Source: Ectopseudomonas khazarica (GTDB lineage Bacteria > Pseudomonadota > Gammaproteobacteria > Pseudomonadales > Pseudomonadaceae). From it: DNA of 54,002 bases. The first letter of the stretch is position 1. Every line of letters starts with the position of its first letter. The stretch lies in the NCBI RefSeq assembly GCF_004521985.1, contig NZ_SBHZ01000026.1, positions 1 to 54,002 on the forward strand, read 5' to 3'. Under the pieces are notes generated by a model that was given only the letters and a program-made list of their open reading frames with translations, was not told the DNA's origin and ran no database searches. This document shows positions 17,846-26,047 of this stretch, one piece after another. Both the position numbers and the translations under genes were made by a program.

Positions 17846-19153
17846 TCAGAGCGTGACCACGCCCAGCAGCACGGCGGCGGCCAGCATCACCAGGCTGATT
17901 CCCCACGCCCACAGCAGGGTGTAGCGAATGTGCCGGTACAGTTCGACCCCCGCCAGGCCGATGGCCAGGTACACGCTGGGCACCACCGGGCTGATGCCGA
18001 AGCCGGTGTTCTCGCCGATCAGCAGGGCCTTGGCCACCGCAGCCGGATCGACCCCGGCCGCCACGGCGACGTCGCGGATCACCGGCAGCAGGGCGAAGTA
18101 GTAGGCGTCCGGGGAGAACAGCATGCCCAGCGGTACGCCGAAGGCGCCGATGATCAGGTGCAGCCAGTTCGCCGAGCCGTCGGGCAGGATGTTGATCATC
18201 CAGTGCGCCATGCCGTCGGACATCCCGGCGCCGGCCAGCACGCCGAGCAGAATGCCGGCCGCGAGCATCACCAGAGCCATCTGCATGGCGTCGCTGGCGT
18301 GACGCAGCACGGCCTGGTTCTGCTCTGCCAGGCTCGGGTAGTTGAGCAGCAGCGCGACACCGAGGCCGACCATGAAGCAGGCGAACAGGGGGAAGGCGCC
18401 GGTGAACAGGCAGGCGAGGATGATCAGGGTCAGCGCCAGGTTGGCCCAGTAGCGCCAGTGGCCGAGACTCAGCTGGCGGCTGTCGTCGGGTTGTTGCGCG
18501 GTCTCCGGCAGCGGCCCGCCGGCCACCCGGCTATCGCCGCTAATGCTGCGTTGGGCACGCAGGCCGAGAAACGCCGCCAGCGCCAGTACCAGGGCCAGAC
18601 CCACCGCTTGTACCGGAATCAGCGCGATCCACAGCTGCGAGGCGTCGATGCCGGTCACCGCCGAGGCGCGTGCAGTGGTGCCGCCCCAGGGCACCATGTT
18701 CATCACCCCGGCGCTGAGCACGACCAGGCACAGGAGCATTTCGCGCGGCATGCCCAGGCGCAGGTACAGCGGCAGCAAGGCGGGAATCACCAGCAGGAAG
18801 GTGGCGGCGCCGATGCCATCGAGGTGGGTCACTGCCGTCACCGCGACGGTGACCAGTGCCACGGCCAGCGGCTTGCCGCCCGTGCTGCGCAGCAGGAAGT
18901 TGACCAGCGGGGCGAACAGGCCACGCTCGCGCATGACCCCGAAGTAGAGGATCGCGAAGATGAACAGGGTGGCCGTGGGCGCCACGGCCTTGAGCCCGTC
19001 GGTGGCGAACTTGCCGATCTCGCTCGGGGTGAAACCGGCCATGGCGCAGGCGATCACCGGCAGGGTGACGAAGGCCACCAGCGGGCTGATGCGACGCAGC
19101 AGAATCAGGGTGACGATGAGGAACATCAGGCCGAAGCCCAGGGCGGTGATCAT
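17846..19153 (-). CDS. CitMHS-family citrate/tricarboxylate:cation symporter
   Basis: This 435-residue membrane protein has about 12 hydrophobic segments. Stretches such as LDGIGAATFLLVIPALLPLY, MNMVPWGGTTARA and LFSPDAYYFALLPVI are typical of the CitMHS group, which imports citrate or related carboxylates with a metal ion or proton. The start is ATG 19153, with GGAGAG upstream. It is last in a minus-strand set with two AtuA-like genes, 50 nt behind them, facing a LysR gene. That context suggests uptake of the carboxylate the AtuA-like proteins help degrade; the actual substrate cannot be read from sequence. Confidence 0.88.
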   Translation of the reverse strand: MITALGFGLMFLIVTLILLRRISPLVAFVTLPVIACAMAGFTPSEIGKFATDGLKAVAPTATLFIFAILYFGVMRERGLFAPLVNFLLRSTGGKPLAVALVTVAVTAVTHLDGIGAATFLLVIPALLPLYLRLGMPREMLLCLVVLSAGVMNMVPWGGTTARASAVTGIDASQLWIALIPVQAVGLALVLALAAFLGLRAQRSISGDSRVAGGPLPETAQQPDDSRQLSLGHWRYWANLALTLIILACLFTGAFPLFACFMVGLGVALLLNYPSLAEQNQAVLRHASDAMQMALVMLAAGILLGVLAGAGMSDGMAHWMINILPDGSANWLHLIIGAFGVPLGMLFSPDAYYFALLPVIRDVAVAAGVDPAAVAKALLIGENTGFGISPVVPSVYLAIGLAGVELYRHIRYTLLWAWGISLVMLAAAVLLGVVTL

Positions 19154-19203
19154 GATGATCTCTCCGGTGTTGTTATTGTTGGAGACAGGGTGAGAGTGAG
19201 CGC

Positions 19204-19524
19204 TCAGTCGGGAGGCGGCAGCCTCAGGCCGAGCAGGGCGTAACTCAGGCTCTTGCCGTGACGGTCCAGGCCGGGACTGGCATTGACGCCACCTTCCAGG
19301 GCGTTCTCCACGACGAAGTTGAAGCCGCCCAGGTTGGGCAGTGCGTAGCGTGTCACCGCGCCGATGGCGCGATGGCCCAGGCAGGCCGCCACGCGCTCGC
19401 AGGTCAGCTCGCGCTCCAGCCAGGTGTAGTGCTCGGCGGCGAAGGCGAATACCGCCACGCTGAGGGTGTTGCCCTTGTCGCCCGCGCGGGCATGGGCGTA
19501 GTCGCACAGCAGGACGTCGATCAT
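19204..19524 (-). CDS. AtuA-like C-terminal domain protein
   Basis: A 106-residue protein matching the C-terminal ferredoxin-fold domain normally fused to AtuA/DUF1446 proteins. It reads MIDVLLCDYAHARAGDKGNT..., and the ARAGDKG segment is characteristic. Its start overlaps the stop of the 449-residue N-terminal partner by ATGA. The two polypeptides together (about 555 residues) correspond to one usual AtuA chain, so this is a natural split; the clean overlap and intact ends argue against a frameshift. The family is linked to breakdown of branched or hydroxylated acids, but its chemistry is poorly known. Confidence 0.85.
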   Translation of the reverse strand: MIDVLLCDYAHARAGDKGNTLSVAVFAFAAEHYTWLERELTCERVAACLGHRAIGAVTRYALPNLGGFNFVVENALEGGVNASPGLDRHGKSLSYALLGLRLPPPD

Positions 19525-20873
19525 CAGAACCACTCCAGTCGTTGTTGCACCGCTGTGCGTTCGATAAGGAAGCTGGCCGTAGCGAGCGATTCGCCGATAT
19601 GCCGGCGTACCCCGCCACCGCCGGCAGGGCCGTTGGTGTAGAGCGATTCGGCATCGAGCAGCAGGCGCTCCAGCAGCGCCTTGTCGTGATCCAGGAAGCT
19701 GATGCGCAGGCGCGCGTCCTGGCAGTCGGATGCCTGTGCCAGGCGCTGCTGCAGCCACTGGCCGGCGGCATCGTTGAACAGGCTGGCGACACCGATGACA
19801 TCGATCCATGGCGTGAGCCGAGGGGCCAGCCTGGCGCAGCGTTGCAGCAGGATGTCGCGTGCCAGTGCGGCGCGGGCTGCCGCGCCTGGGCCGGCGTAGG
19901 AAATCTCCGCCTCGGCGAACCACTTGCCGCGCAGGCCGATCAGCCCCTTGAGCTGCGTGGGGCGTGGTTTGCCCTGCACGCCGCTCACCTCGACCTGGTC
20001 GATGGCGACCTGGCGCACGCGCACCTGGCTCAGGTCCATGACCACGTCCGGGGTCAGGTAGGCGGCCGGATCATGCACTTCGTAGAGCAACTGTTCCTTG
20101 ACCGTGCGCTCGGTGACGCAGCCGCCGGTACCGGCCGCCTTGCCGATGACCACGCGGCCATCGGCCGCGACCGTGGCGATGGGGCAGCCGACGTTGGCCA
20201 GGTCCGGCACGTCCTTCACGCCCGGATGGGCGAAGTAGCCGCCGCTGACCTGGGTGCAGCATTCGAGTAGATGGCCGACCGCCGTGGCCTGGGCGATGCG
20301 TTGCCAGTCATCGGCCGCCCAGCCGAAGGCATGACGCAGCGGGCCGACCGCCAGGCTGGGGTCGGCGACACGACCGCAGAGCACGATGTCGGCCCCCTGG
20401 TCCAGTGCCTCGGTGATGCCATCGGCCCCGCTGTAGACGTTGACCGAGACCACCTCGCCATCGAGCGACGCGGGCAGCCAGCGTTGCAGCTCGATGCCGG
20501 CATCCAGCAGGTCGTCACCCAGTACGCAGGCGATGCGTGCCGCTGCGTGGCGCGTGGTGTCCAGGCGCTGGCGCAGGCGGCGGGCTGCGGCAACCGGGTT
20601 GGCGGCGCCGCCATTGGTGATGATGGGGATGCCGGCGTCCAGGCAGGTCTCCAGCACCGGCTCGAGGAAGTCGAACAGGCGCAGGGCGTAGCCGCTCTGG
20701 GCGTCGTTGAGGCGGCGCAGCTGGGATTCGGCCAGGGTGCGTTCGGCCAGCAGCTCGAAGAACAGAAAGCGCCGGCCATCGCGAGCGGCGAGGTCGTTGG
20801 CCAGGGCCAGCGCGGCATCGGGACGGTCGTTGGCGAAGCCCGCCCCGCACCCGATATGGACTGTTGTGGTCAT
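19524..20873 (-). CDS. Acyclic terpene utilisation AtuA family protein (DUF1446), N-terminal part
   Basis: A 449-residue protein of the AtuA/DUF1446 family. It opens VHIGCGAGFANDRPDAALAL and carries ITNGGAANPVAAA, GADIVLCGRVADPSLAVGP and YFAHPGVKDVPDLANVG, all typical of the family. AtuA is needed for citronellol/geraniol catabolism in P. aeruginosa, but no other atu gene (carboxylase, isohexenyl-glutaconyl-CoA hydratase) is present, so a different substrate is likely. Together with the CitMHS transporter and divergent LysR it suggests a small carboxylate catabolic locus. ATGA overlap with the C-terminal partner couples their translation. Confidence 0.87.
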   Translation of the reverse strand: MTTTVHIGCGAGFANDRPDAALALANDLAARDGRRFLFFELLAERTLAESQLRRLNDAQSGYALRLFDFLEPVLETCLDAGIPIITNGGAANPVAAARRLRQRLDTTRHAAARIACVLGDDLLDAGIELQRWLPASLDGEVVSVNVYSGADGITEALDQGADIVLCGRVADPSLAVGPLRHAFGWAADDWQRIAQATAVGHLLECCTQVSGGYFAHPGVKDVPDLANVGCPIATVAADGRVVIGKAAGTGGCVTERTVKEQLLYEVHDPAAYLTPDVVMDLSQVRVRQVAIDQVEVSGVQGKPRPTQLKGLIGLRGKWFAEAEISYAGPGAAARAALARDILLQRCARLAPRLTPWIDVIGVASLFNDAAGQWLQQRLAQASDCQDARLRISFLDHDKALLERLLLDAESLYTNGPAGGGGVRRHIGESLATASFLIERTAVQQRLEWF

Positions 20874-20983
20874 TGTCGATCCATTTAACGGTCAGGTCTG
20901 GGGCAAGGTTGACCTGTGGCGATTTAGTTGTGAATTCGAAATGTGATATGAATTAATAAGCATGTTTTATAAGTTGCCTCGTC
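20874..20983. promoter_or_regulatory. Divergent promoter region of the atuA-like operon and lysR
   Basis: A 110-nt divergent intergenic region whose right half is markedly AT-rich (about 20925-20975). An ATTTAG...CGAAAT pair around GAATTC could be a LysR-type operator, but no single T-N11-A site stands out. Confidence 0.5.
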
Positions 20984-21922
20984 ATGGATATCAGCTTCCG
21001 TCAGCTTCAGGCGTTCGTCCTGATCGCCGAACAGCGCAGTTTCAGCCGCGCCGCCGAACAGATTCACCTGTCGCAACCCGCGTTGAGCTACAGCCTGCGC
21101 AAGCTCGAGGACGCCCTCGGCCTGTCGCTGCTGGCGCGCAACACGCGCAGCGTGGAGCTGACCGATGCCGGCCTGCGTTTTCTCGAGCAGGCGCGGCGCC
21201 TGCTGCGCGACATGGACAACGCCGTGCACGATGCCCGCGAGCAGTTGCATCTCGAGAGTGGCTCGCTGCGCATCGCCGTGTTGCCGTCGGTGGCGATCGA
21301 GCCGTTGCCACGGGTGCTGCAGGAGTACCGACGGCGCTATCCCGGCATCGACATCAGCCTGTGCGATGGCCGTGCCGGAGAGATCCGCCAGTGGGTGAGC
21401 GCCGCCGAGGTGGATTTCGCCATCACCTCGGCGGCGGACGATCTCGGGGCGCTGGATTTCCGGCCGCTGTACGACGACAGCCTGGTGCTGCTGGTACGTG
21501 GTTCGGCTCGCCTGCACGGCAAGGCCCTGCTGTCTGCGCTGCGCGAGCAGGACTACATCGCCACCACCCGTGACACCAGCCTGCGCGGCATGGCCGATGC
21601 CACGTTGCAGCGCATGGGCCTGCTGCGCGAGCCGGCGTGGGAGGTGGCCTACATGAGCAGCGCCGCAGCGCTGGCACGCTCCGGGCTGGGCTATGCGCTG
21701 CTGCCGGCGAGTGTCGCCGATACCTTCAACGGCGATGGCAGCCTCGCCGTGCACGTTCTGGCCGAGGCGCCCGTGCGCAGCATCGGCCTGCTGCAGCGCA
21801 AGCCCTGCTACCTGAGTCCGCCGGCGCAGGCCTTCGTCACGCTGCTGCAGCAACTGACGCGGGGTGCTCAGGGACTATCCGCAGGCGTCGATTCACGCGA
21901 CAATCCCACCTCTTTCAACTGA
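20984..21922 (+). CDS. LysR-family transcriptional regulator
   Basis: A 312-residue LysR-type regulator. The N-terminal winged HTH (residues 1-60) reads FRQLQAFVLIAEQRSFSRAAEQIHLSQPALSYSLRKLE in two overlapping stretches, followed by the linker helix and a periplasmic-binding-like effector domain (about 90-300). It is divergent from the atuA-like/CitMHS genes, so it is the probable activator of that locus in response to the transported carboxylate or a derived metabolite. The downstream holD gene begins 20 nt after its stop but is functionally unrelated. Confidence 0.9.
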   Translation: MDISFRQLQAFVLIAEQRSFSRAAEQIHLSQPALSYSLRKLEDALGLSLLARNTRSVELTDAGLRFLEQARRLLRDMDNAVHDAREQLHLESGSLRIAVLPSVAIEPLPRVLQEYRRRYPGIDISLCDGRAGEIRQWVSAAEVDFAITSAADDLGALDFRPLYDDSLVLLVRGSARLHGKALLSALREQDYIATTRDTSLRGMADATLQRMGLLREPAWEVAYMSSAAALARSGLGYALLPASVADTFNGDGSLAVHVLAEAPVRSIGLLQRKPCYLSPPAQAFVTLLQQLTRGAQGLSAGVDSRDNPTSFN

Positions 21923-21942
21923 CTGCACTGGATACCGCTGGT

Positions 21943-22734
21943 TTGAACACCGAGCTGCGCCGTCGCGCCTACCTCGATGCCATGCAGGTGGCCACCTGGC
22001 TGCCGCGTGCCGAGCTGCCTTTCGCCGCGCCGTCGCGTCAGGAACTGCTCGCGCCGCCGCCCGCTGAAGAACCGCAGCCGGCGCAGGCCGAGGCGCCGCT
22101 GGCGGCCGTCGAAGCGGTACGCGAGGCGCCTGCCGAGCGCCCCAGGATCGAGATTCCACGACCAGCTGCTCAGCCGCGTCAGGCGGCTGTCGAGACGCCT
22201 GTCGCCGCGCCGGAGGCGGTCGAGGAGAAGCCGGCGCGGGTCAACGTACCACCGCCGCGCTTCGCCCTGCAGCTGCTGCGTGCCGGCGACTGCGCGCTGC
22301 TGGTGGAGCTGCCCACTGGCGAGCCCTTCCAGAGCCGTGACCCGGCCTACATCCTGCTCAAGGACCTGCTGCGTGCCGCCGGCCTGCCGGACAGCCCGCA
22401 GCTGCTGGGCGAGCCGGTGCGCTGGCCGCTGCTGGTGCGCGGCAACATGGACCAGGGCCCGCAGGCGGCGCTGGAGTTCGTGCAGAGCTTCGTCGCTGCA
22501 CGCCTGGAGGAGCAGCCAAGCACCTGCCTCTGGCTGGTCGGCCTGCCGGCCATTCGCTTCGCCGGTGAAGCTGACGAGCACAGCTACAACCGCGAGTTGC
22601 AGATCGATGGCCTTGGCGCCTGCTGGGCGTTGCCGGGCCTGGAGCTGCTGATGGAAGAGCCCACGCGCAAGCGCGAACTGTGGCAGGCCATGCGGCGTGT
22701 CCGGCAGCGCTGGCTGGCACCTGCTCGTTCCTGA
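21943..22734 (+). CDS. holD: DNA polymerase III psi subunit (cryptic HolD type)
   Basis: A 263-residue protein located just upstream of rimI, as holD is in E. coli. The N-terminus (NTELRRRAYLDAMQVATWLPR) matches the short psi segment that contacts chi. An Ala/Pro/Glu-rich linker (about residues 30-105) comes next, then an alpha/beta domain ending ALPGLELLMEEPTRKRELWQAM, which parallels the end of E. coli psi. The pseudomonad psi was described as cryptic because of its low similarity and extra length. The start is probably TTG at 21943; the open frame extends left into lysR, but with shadow-like composition. ATG 21979 would remove the chi-binding segment. Confidence 0.75.
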   Translation: MNTELRRRAYLDAMQVATWLPRAELPFAAPSRQELLAPPPAEEPQPAQAEAPLAAVEAVREAPAERPRIEIPRPAAQPRQAAVETPVAAPEAVEEKPARVNVPPPRFALQLLRAGDCALLVELPTGEPFQSRDPAYILLKDLLRAAGLPDSPQLLGEPVRWPLLVRGNMDQGPQAALEFVQSFVAARLEEQPSTCLWLVGLPAIRFAGEADEHSYNRELQIDGLGACWALPGLELLMEEPTRKRELWQAMRRVRQRWLAPARS

Positions 22735-22765
22735 GAATCCCACCTTTGCGCCCGAGTGACGCCCC

Positions 22766-23218
22766 ATGAGCGATGCGATTTCCTTCCGCCCGATGACCGA
22801 GGCGGATCTCGATGCCGTGCTGAAAGTGGAGTACGCCGCCTTCAGCCACCCGTGGACGCGCGGCATCTTCAGCGACGCGCTGAAGTCCTACAACTGCTGG
22901 CTGATGTTCGAAGGCGGGCAGCAGGTCGGGCATGGCGTGATCAACCTGATCCTCGATGAAGCGCACCTGCTCAACATCACCGTCAAGCCCGAAAGCCAGG
23001 GCCGTGGCTTGGGGCTGTGTCTGCTCGAGCACCTGATGAAGGAAGCTCACGAGCTGGGCGGGCGCGAGTGCTTCCTCGAAGTGCGCGCCAGCAACCAGGC
23101 GGCCTACCGCCTGTACGAGCGTTTCGGCTTCAACGAAGTGGGGCGCCGCCGCGACTACTACCCGGCCGTGGGTGGTCGCGAAGACGCCCTGGTGATGGCC
23201 TGCACCCTGGTCGAGTGA
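22766..23218 (+). CDS. rimI: Ribosomal protein S18-alanine N-acetyltransferase
   Basis: A 150-residue GNAT acetyltransferase that modifies the N-terminal Ala of ribosomal protein S18. The acetyl-CoA loop is visible as ITVKPESQGRGLGLCLLEHL (Q/R-x-x-G-x-G/A), followed by ECFLEVRASNQAAYRLYERFGF and GRRRDYYP, all hallmarks of RimI. It lies 31 nt behind holD, the conserved pair order. It converges on nnrS with only 19 nt between stop codons and no visible terminator. Confidence 0.93.
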   Translation: MSDAISFRPMTEADLDAVLKVEYAAFSHPWTRGIFSDALKSYNCWLMFEGGQQVGHGVINLILDEAHLLNITVKPESQGRGLGLCLLEHLMKEAHELGGRECFLEVRASNQAAYRLYERFGFNEVGRRRDYYPAVGGREDALVMACTLVE

Positions 23219-23237
23219 GACGTCTCGGCGTTGCCGT

Positions 23238-24416
23238 TCAGCCGGGATGCCCGTCCAGCCGCGCCCGGCACAGCATGGGCGCGTAGTTCAGGCTGAACAG
23301 GGCGAACGCCATCCCCCAGCACAGCGCCGCCAGCCACAGCCAGTCGCCGCCGGCCGCGACCCGAAGCAGTGCACCCAGGTTGAGCAGGGCGAAGGCCCAG
23401 GCCATGGCCCTGGGAGGCTGCAGCGGACGCCCGGTATGCCCGAGGCTGACCCGCGCCATCATCGCCAGGATCAACCCACCCATCGCCCCCACTGCCAGTG
23501 CGTGGCTGGCCAGGCTGGCCTGGGGCAGCCAGCCCAGGTGCCAGGCTGCCATGCCGAGGGCGGCCAGCAGCAGCCAGGCATAGGCCAGGTGCAGCGACCA
23601 GAGCAACGGCACGCGCCAGATGCCGGGCAGGTACCAGCGCCACAGGCGCAGGCCGTGCAGCGTGGCCAGGCCGACGAACAGCGTGGCCAGCCAGGGCTGC
23701 GCCTGCAGGCCGTATCCGCTGGCATTCAGCGCGGCGGCCAGCACACCGCCGAGCAGCAGCGCGCGGTCCTGCCAGGGATGGGGGGCAAAGGCTTCGCTGC
23801 GACCCAGGCCGCGCTGGGTGAAGAAGGGGATCACCCGCCCGCCGATCAGGCTCAGCAGCACGGCGATCAGCCACAGGGCGGCCAGTGCCCCGCGACGTTG
23901 CAGGTCGTCGTCGCCCTGCGCCAGGCCGGCGAGGGTCAGTGACTGGCACAGGGCGAGCAGGGCCAGCACCAGCAGGATCGGGTAGTTGCTGCGCTGCCTG
24001 GCGCTGATCAGCTGGCGCGCCATCTGCATGATGAACAGACCGACGAAGGCCAGTTGCAGGCCGATCAGGACAGCCGGCGGCACGGGTACGAACCAGGCCA
24101 GGCGTGCTGCCAGCCACAGCCCGAACAGGGCGATCAGTGGCCGCCCGCTGAGGCCGGGGCGTCCCGTCCAGTTCTGTACGGCCGTGAGCAGGAAGCCGGC
24201 GATGATCGCCAGGGCGAAGCCGAACGGCATCTCGTGGCGATGCCAGGCCAGCATGCCGCCGGGCACCGCCACGAGGCTCACCGCACCCTGCAAGGCCAGG
24301 GCCCAGAGGGCGATGGCGAGCAGGGCGAAGATGGCACCGGCGAGGAAGAAGGCGCGAAAGCCCAGGCGCCAGAGCGGCAGTACCGCCAGCGCCTGTTTGC
24401 GATCAAGCAACTGCAT
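23238..24416 (-). CDS. nnrS: NnrS family haem- and copper-containing membrane protein
   Basis: A 392-residue protein with about 12 hydrophobic helices. Family-typical segments are WRLGFRAFFLAGAIFALLAI, WHRHEMPFGFALAIIAGFLLTA and the HTGRPLQPP stretch, with conserved His residues that could bind haem. NnrS proteins relieve nitrosative stress caused by NO-driven loss of iron from dehydratases in other bacteria. It overlaps the ppyR-like gene by 14 nt and is third in the fhp operon, consistent with NO-induced expression. Confidence 0.9.
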   Translation of the reverse strand: MQLLDRKQALAVLPLWRLGFRAFFLAGAIFALLAIALWALALQGAVSLVAVPGGMLAWHRHEMPFGFALAIIAGFLLTAVQNWTGRPGLSGRPLIALFGLWLAARLAWFVPVPPAVLIGLQLAFVGLFIMQMARQLISARQRSNYPILLVLALLALCQSLTLAGLAQGDDDLQRRGALAALWLIAVLLSLIGGRVIPFFTQRGLGRSEAFAPHPWQDRALLLGGVLAAALNASGYGLQAQPWLATLFVGLATLHGLRLWRWYLPGIWRVPLLWSLHLAYAWLLLAALGMAAWHLGWLPQASLASHALAVGAMGGLILAMMARVSLGHTGRPLQPPRAMAWAFALLNLGALLRVAAGGDWLWLAALCWGMAFALFSLNYAPMLCRARLDGHPG

Positions 24417-24654
24417 GCGTACCCGCTCCTTCTGCCAGCCGCGCCTGAGCGATCAGGCGCAGCACGTAGCCGATCTTCAGCACGCTCGGGCCGATCAGTG
24501 TCAGGCTGTGCGCCAGTACCAGCGCGGCCAGGTTCAGCTGCTTGTCCAGGCCGTAGGCCGCGACCAGGCCCAGGATCAGAAGCAGCAGGCCGGCCCAGAG
24601 CAGGCGGGTGGACAGCAGCAGGATCTGTAAGGGTGGAAGATTGAGCGGGTACAT
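24403..24654 (-). CDS. ppyR: Small membrane protein, PpyR-like
   Basis: An 83-residue protein with two hydrophobic helices (about residues 7-33 and 42-65). Its position between fhp and nnrS is that of P. aeruginosa ppyR, reported there as affecting psl and pyoverdine operons. The sequence alone shows only a small two-helix inner-membrane protein. It is 18 nt after fhp, and its 3' end overlaps nnrS. The symbol is given on synteny recalled from memory. Confidence 0.72.
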   Translation of the reverse strand: MYPLNLPPLQILLLSTRLLWAGLLLLILGLVAAYGLDKQLNLAALVLAHSLTLIGPSVLKIGYVLRLIAQARLAEGAGTHAVA

Positions 24655-24672
24655 GATTCACCTCCTGATCGA

Positions 24673-25854
24673 TCAGCTGTCCAGTGCCGAAGCCGGGCCG
24701 AAGAACTCGTAGCGGCTCTGTTCGTCCGGTACGCCCAGTGCCTGCAGATGGCGCTTGACCTGGGCCATGAAGGGTTTGGGGCCGAGGAAGTAGGCGTCCA
24801 GGTCGCGTTCGGCGGGCAGCCACTGCTCGAGCAGCTCCTGGCTGAGGTAGCCGGTGGCATCGGCCTGGTCAGCGGCGCCTGGCTCGCTGTAGCAGACGTA
24901 GTGGCGGATCTGCGGGTGCTCGGCGACCTGGGCGTCGACCCAGTCGCGGAAGGCATGCACGTCCGCATTGCGCGCGCAGTGGATGAAATGGATGGGCCGC
25001 CCGGAGTGGCGCGCCGCGTCGAGCATCGCCAGCGCCGGCGTGATGCCCACGCCGGCAGTGATCAGCGCCAGCGGTTTGTCCGACTCGCTCAGGGAGAAGT
25101 CGCCGGCTGGTGGGAACAGGTCCAGCTCATCGCCTTCCCGGACGTTGTCGTGCAGGTGGTTGGAGACGCGCCCGCCCACTTCGCGCTTGACGCTGATGCG
25201 GTACTCGCGGCCGTTGGCCAGAGCCGACAGCGAATAGTTGCGGCGGACCTCCTCGCCGTCCAGCAGCAGGCGCATGCCGATGTACTGGCCCGGCAGGTAG
25301 TCGAGCAGGGGCCCGCCATCGACCGGTACCAGGTGGAAGGAGGTGATCTCGTCGCTCTCGCCGACCTTGCGAGCCACCCGGAAGCGGCGCGCGCCACGCC
25401 AGCCGCCGGGGGCTGCGGCGTTCTGCTGGTACAGCTGTTCCTCGGCGCCGATGAAGATGTCGGCCAGTTGCTGGTAGGCCACGGCCCAGGCGTCGATCAC
25501 CGCATCGGTGGCGACTTCGGCGCCCAGCACTTCGCGGATGGCGCGCAGCAGGCAGCCACCGACGATAGGGTAGTGCTCCGGCAGGATCTGCAGGGCAACG
25601 TGCTTGTTCACCACCTGCTTGACCAGCGGTCCCAGGGCCTCGAGGCGGTCGATGTGACGGGCGTACATGAGCACGCCGTTGGCCAGGGCGCGGGGCTGAT
25701 CGCCGCTGGCCTGGTGGGCCTGATTGAACAGCGGGCGCACCTGCGGAAACTCGCTTAGCATCATCCGGTAGAAGTGAGTGGTCAGCGCTTCGCCGCCGCT
25801 TTCCAGAAGCGGGACGGTGGCTTTGATCAGGTCGCGTTGGGTGGTGGTGAGCAT
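24673..25854 (-). CDS. fhp: Flavohaemoglobin, nitric oxide dioxygenase
   Basis: This 393-residue protein converts NO and O2 to nitrate with NAD(P)H. The N-terminal globin (1-about 140) has the proximal His in NKHVALQILPEHYPIVG (about residue 85). The FAD domain carries RRNYSLS and GRVSNHLHD, and the C-terminal NAD domain carries ITAGVGITPALAML and the closing YEFFGP. Length and all three modules match Hmp/Fhp. It is the first gene of the operon fhp-ppyR-nnrS and divergent from fhpR. Expression is expected to be sigma-54 dependent and NO-induced. Confidence 0.96.
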   Translation of the reverse strand: MLTTTQRDLIKATVPLLESGGEALTTHFYRMMLSEFPQVRPLFNQAHQASGDQPRALANGVLMYARHIDRLEALGPLVKQVVNKHVALQILPEHYPIVGGCLLRAIREVLGAEVATDAVIDAWAVAYQQLADIFIGAEEQLYQQNAAAPGGWRGARRFRVARKVGESDEITSFHLVPVDGGPLLDYLPGQYIGMRLLLDGEEVRRNYSLSALANGREYRISVKREVGGRVSNHLHDNVREGDELDLFPPAGDFSLSESDKPLALITAGVGITPALAMLDAARHSGRPIHFIHCARNADVHAFRDWVDAQVAEHPQIRHYVCYSEPGAADQADATGYLSQELLEQWLPAERDLDAYFLGPKPFMAQVKRHLQALGVPDEQSRYEFFGPASALDS

Positions 25855-25940
25855 GGGGAGGGTCTCCGCAAGGCAAATAAAGGCGCCGGGGTGGCTCGTC
25901 TGGCCATTGCCGACGTGCTAGCGTTAGCGCTCTATTCATT

Positions 25941-25955
25941 CCATTAAGCGTGCCA
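25941..25955 (-). promoter_or_regulatory. Possible sigma-54 promoter of fhp
   Basis: On the minus strand TGGCACG (25955-25949) is a perfect -24 element. The -12 position reads ATGG instead of TTGC, so the match is partial. It lies about 85 nt before the fhp start codon and 45-75 bp from the operator-like sites. An activator with a GAFTGA-type loop is encoded next door, which supports it. Confidence 0.5.
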
Positions 25956-25996
25956 TTTATTTTGTTGTTTAAAATCAATGGTTTATATGTTTTGCG

Positions 25997-26033
25997 GTAT
26001 TTATGACAGCAACTCTTCTTGTGTCATAAAGAC
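25997..26033. promoter_or_regulatory. Operator-like pair for NorR/FhpR-type activator
   Basis: Two GT-N7-AC sites, the core pattern of NorR binding sites, lie at 25997-26007 (GTATTTATGAC) and 26023-26033 (GTCATAAAGAC). They form a 9-bp inverted repeat, TTTATGACA/TGTCATAAA (26000-26008 and 26022-26030). A third GT-N7-AC (26042-26052) overlaps the fhpR start codon. The position suits both activation of fhp and autoregulation of fhpR. Confidence 0.68.
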
Positions 26034-26047
26034 TTCTGGTAGTCGGT

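Noticed and set aside
19204..20873. A frameshift splitting a single AtuA gene
   Set aside because: The two parts meet in a clean ATGA overlap with a proper start and full-length domains, as in a natural gene fission.
21637..21942. Upstream extension of holD overlapping the end of lysR
   Set aside because: The extra residues are an Arg/Ala/Gly-rich shadow of lysR; the conserved psi N-terminus begins at the TTG 21943.
25921..25960. A sigma-70 promoter for fhpR in the AT-rich stretch
   Set aside because: Several TATAAT-like words exist, but no pair with 16-18 nt spacing to a good -35 could be singled out.
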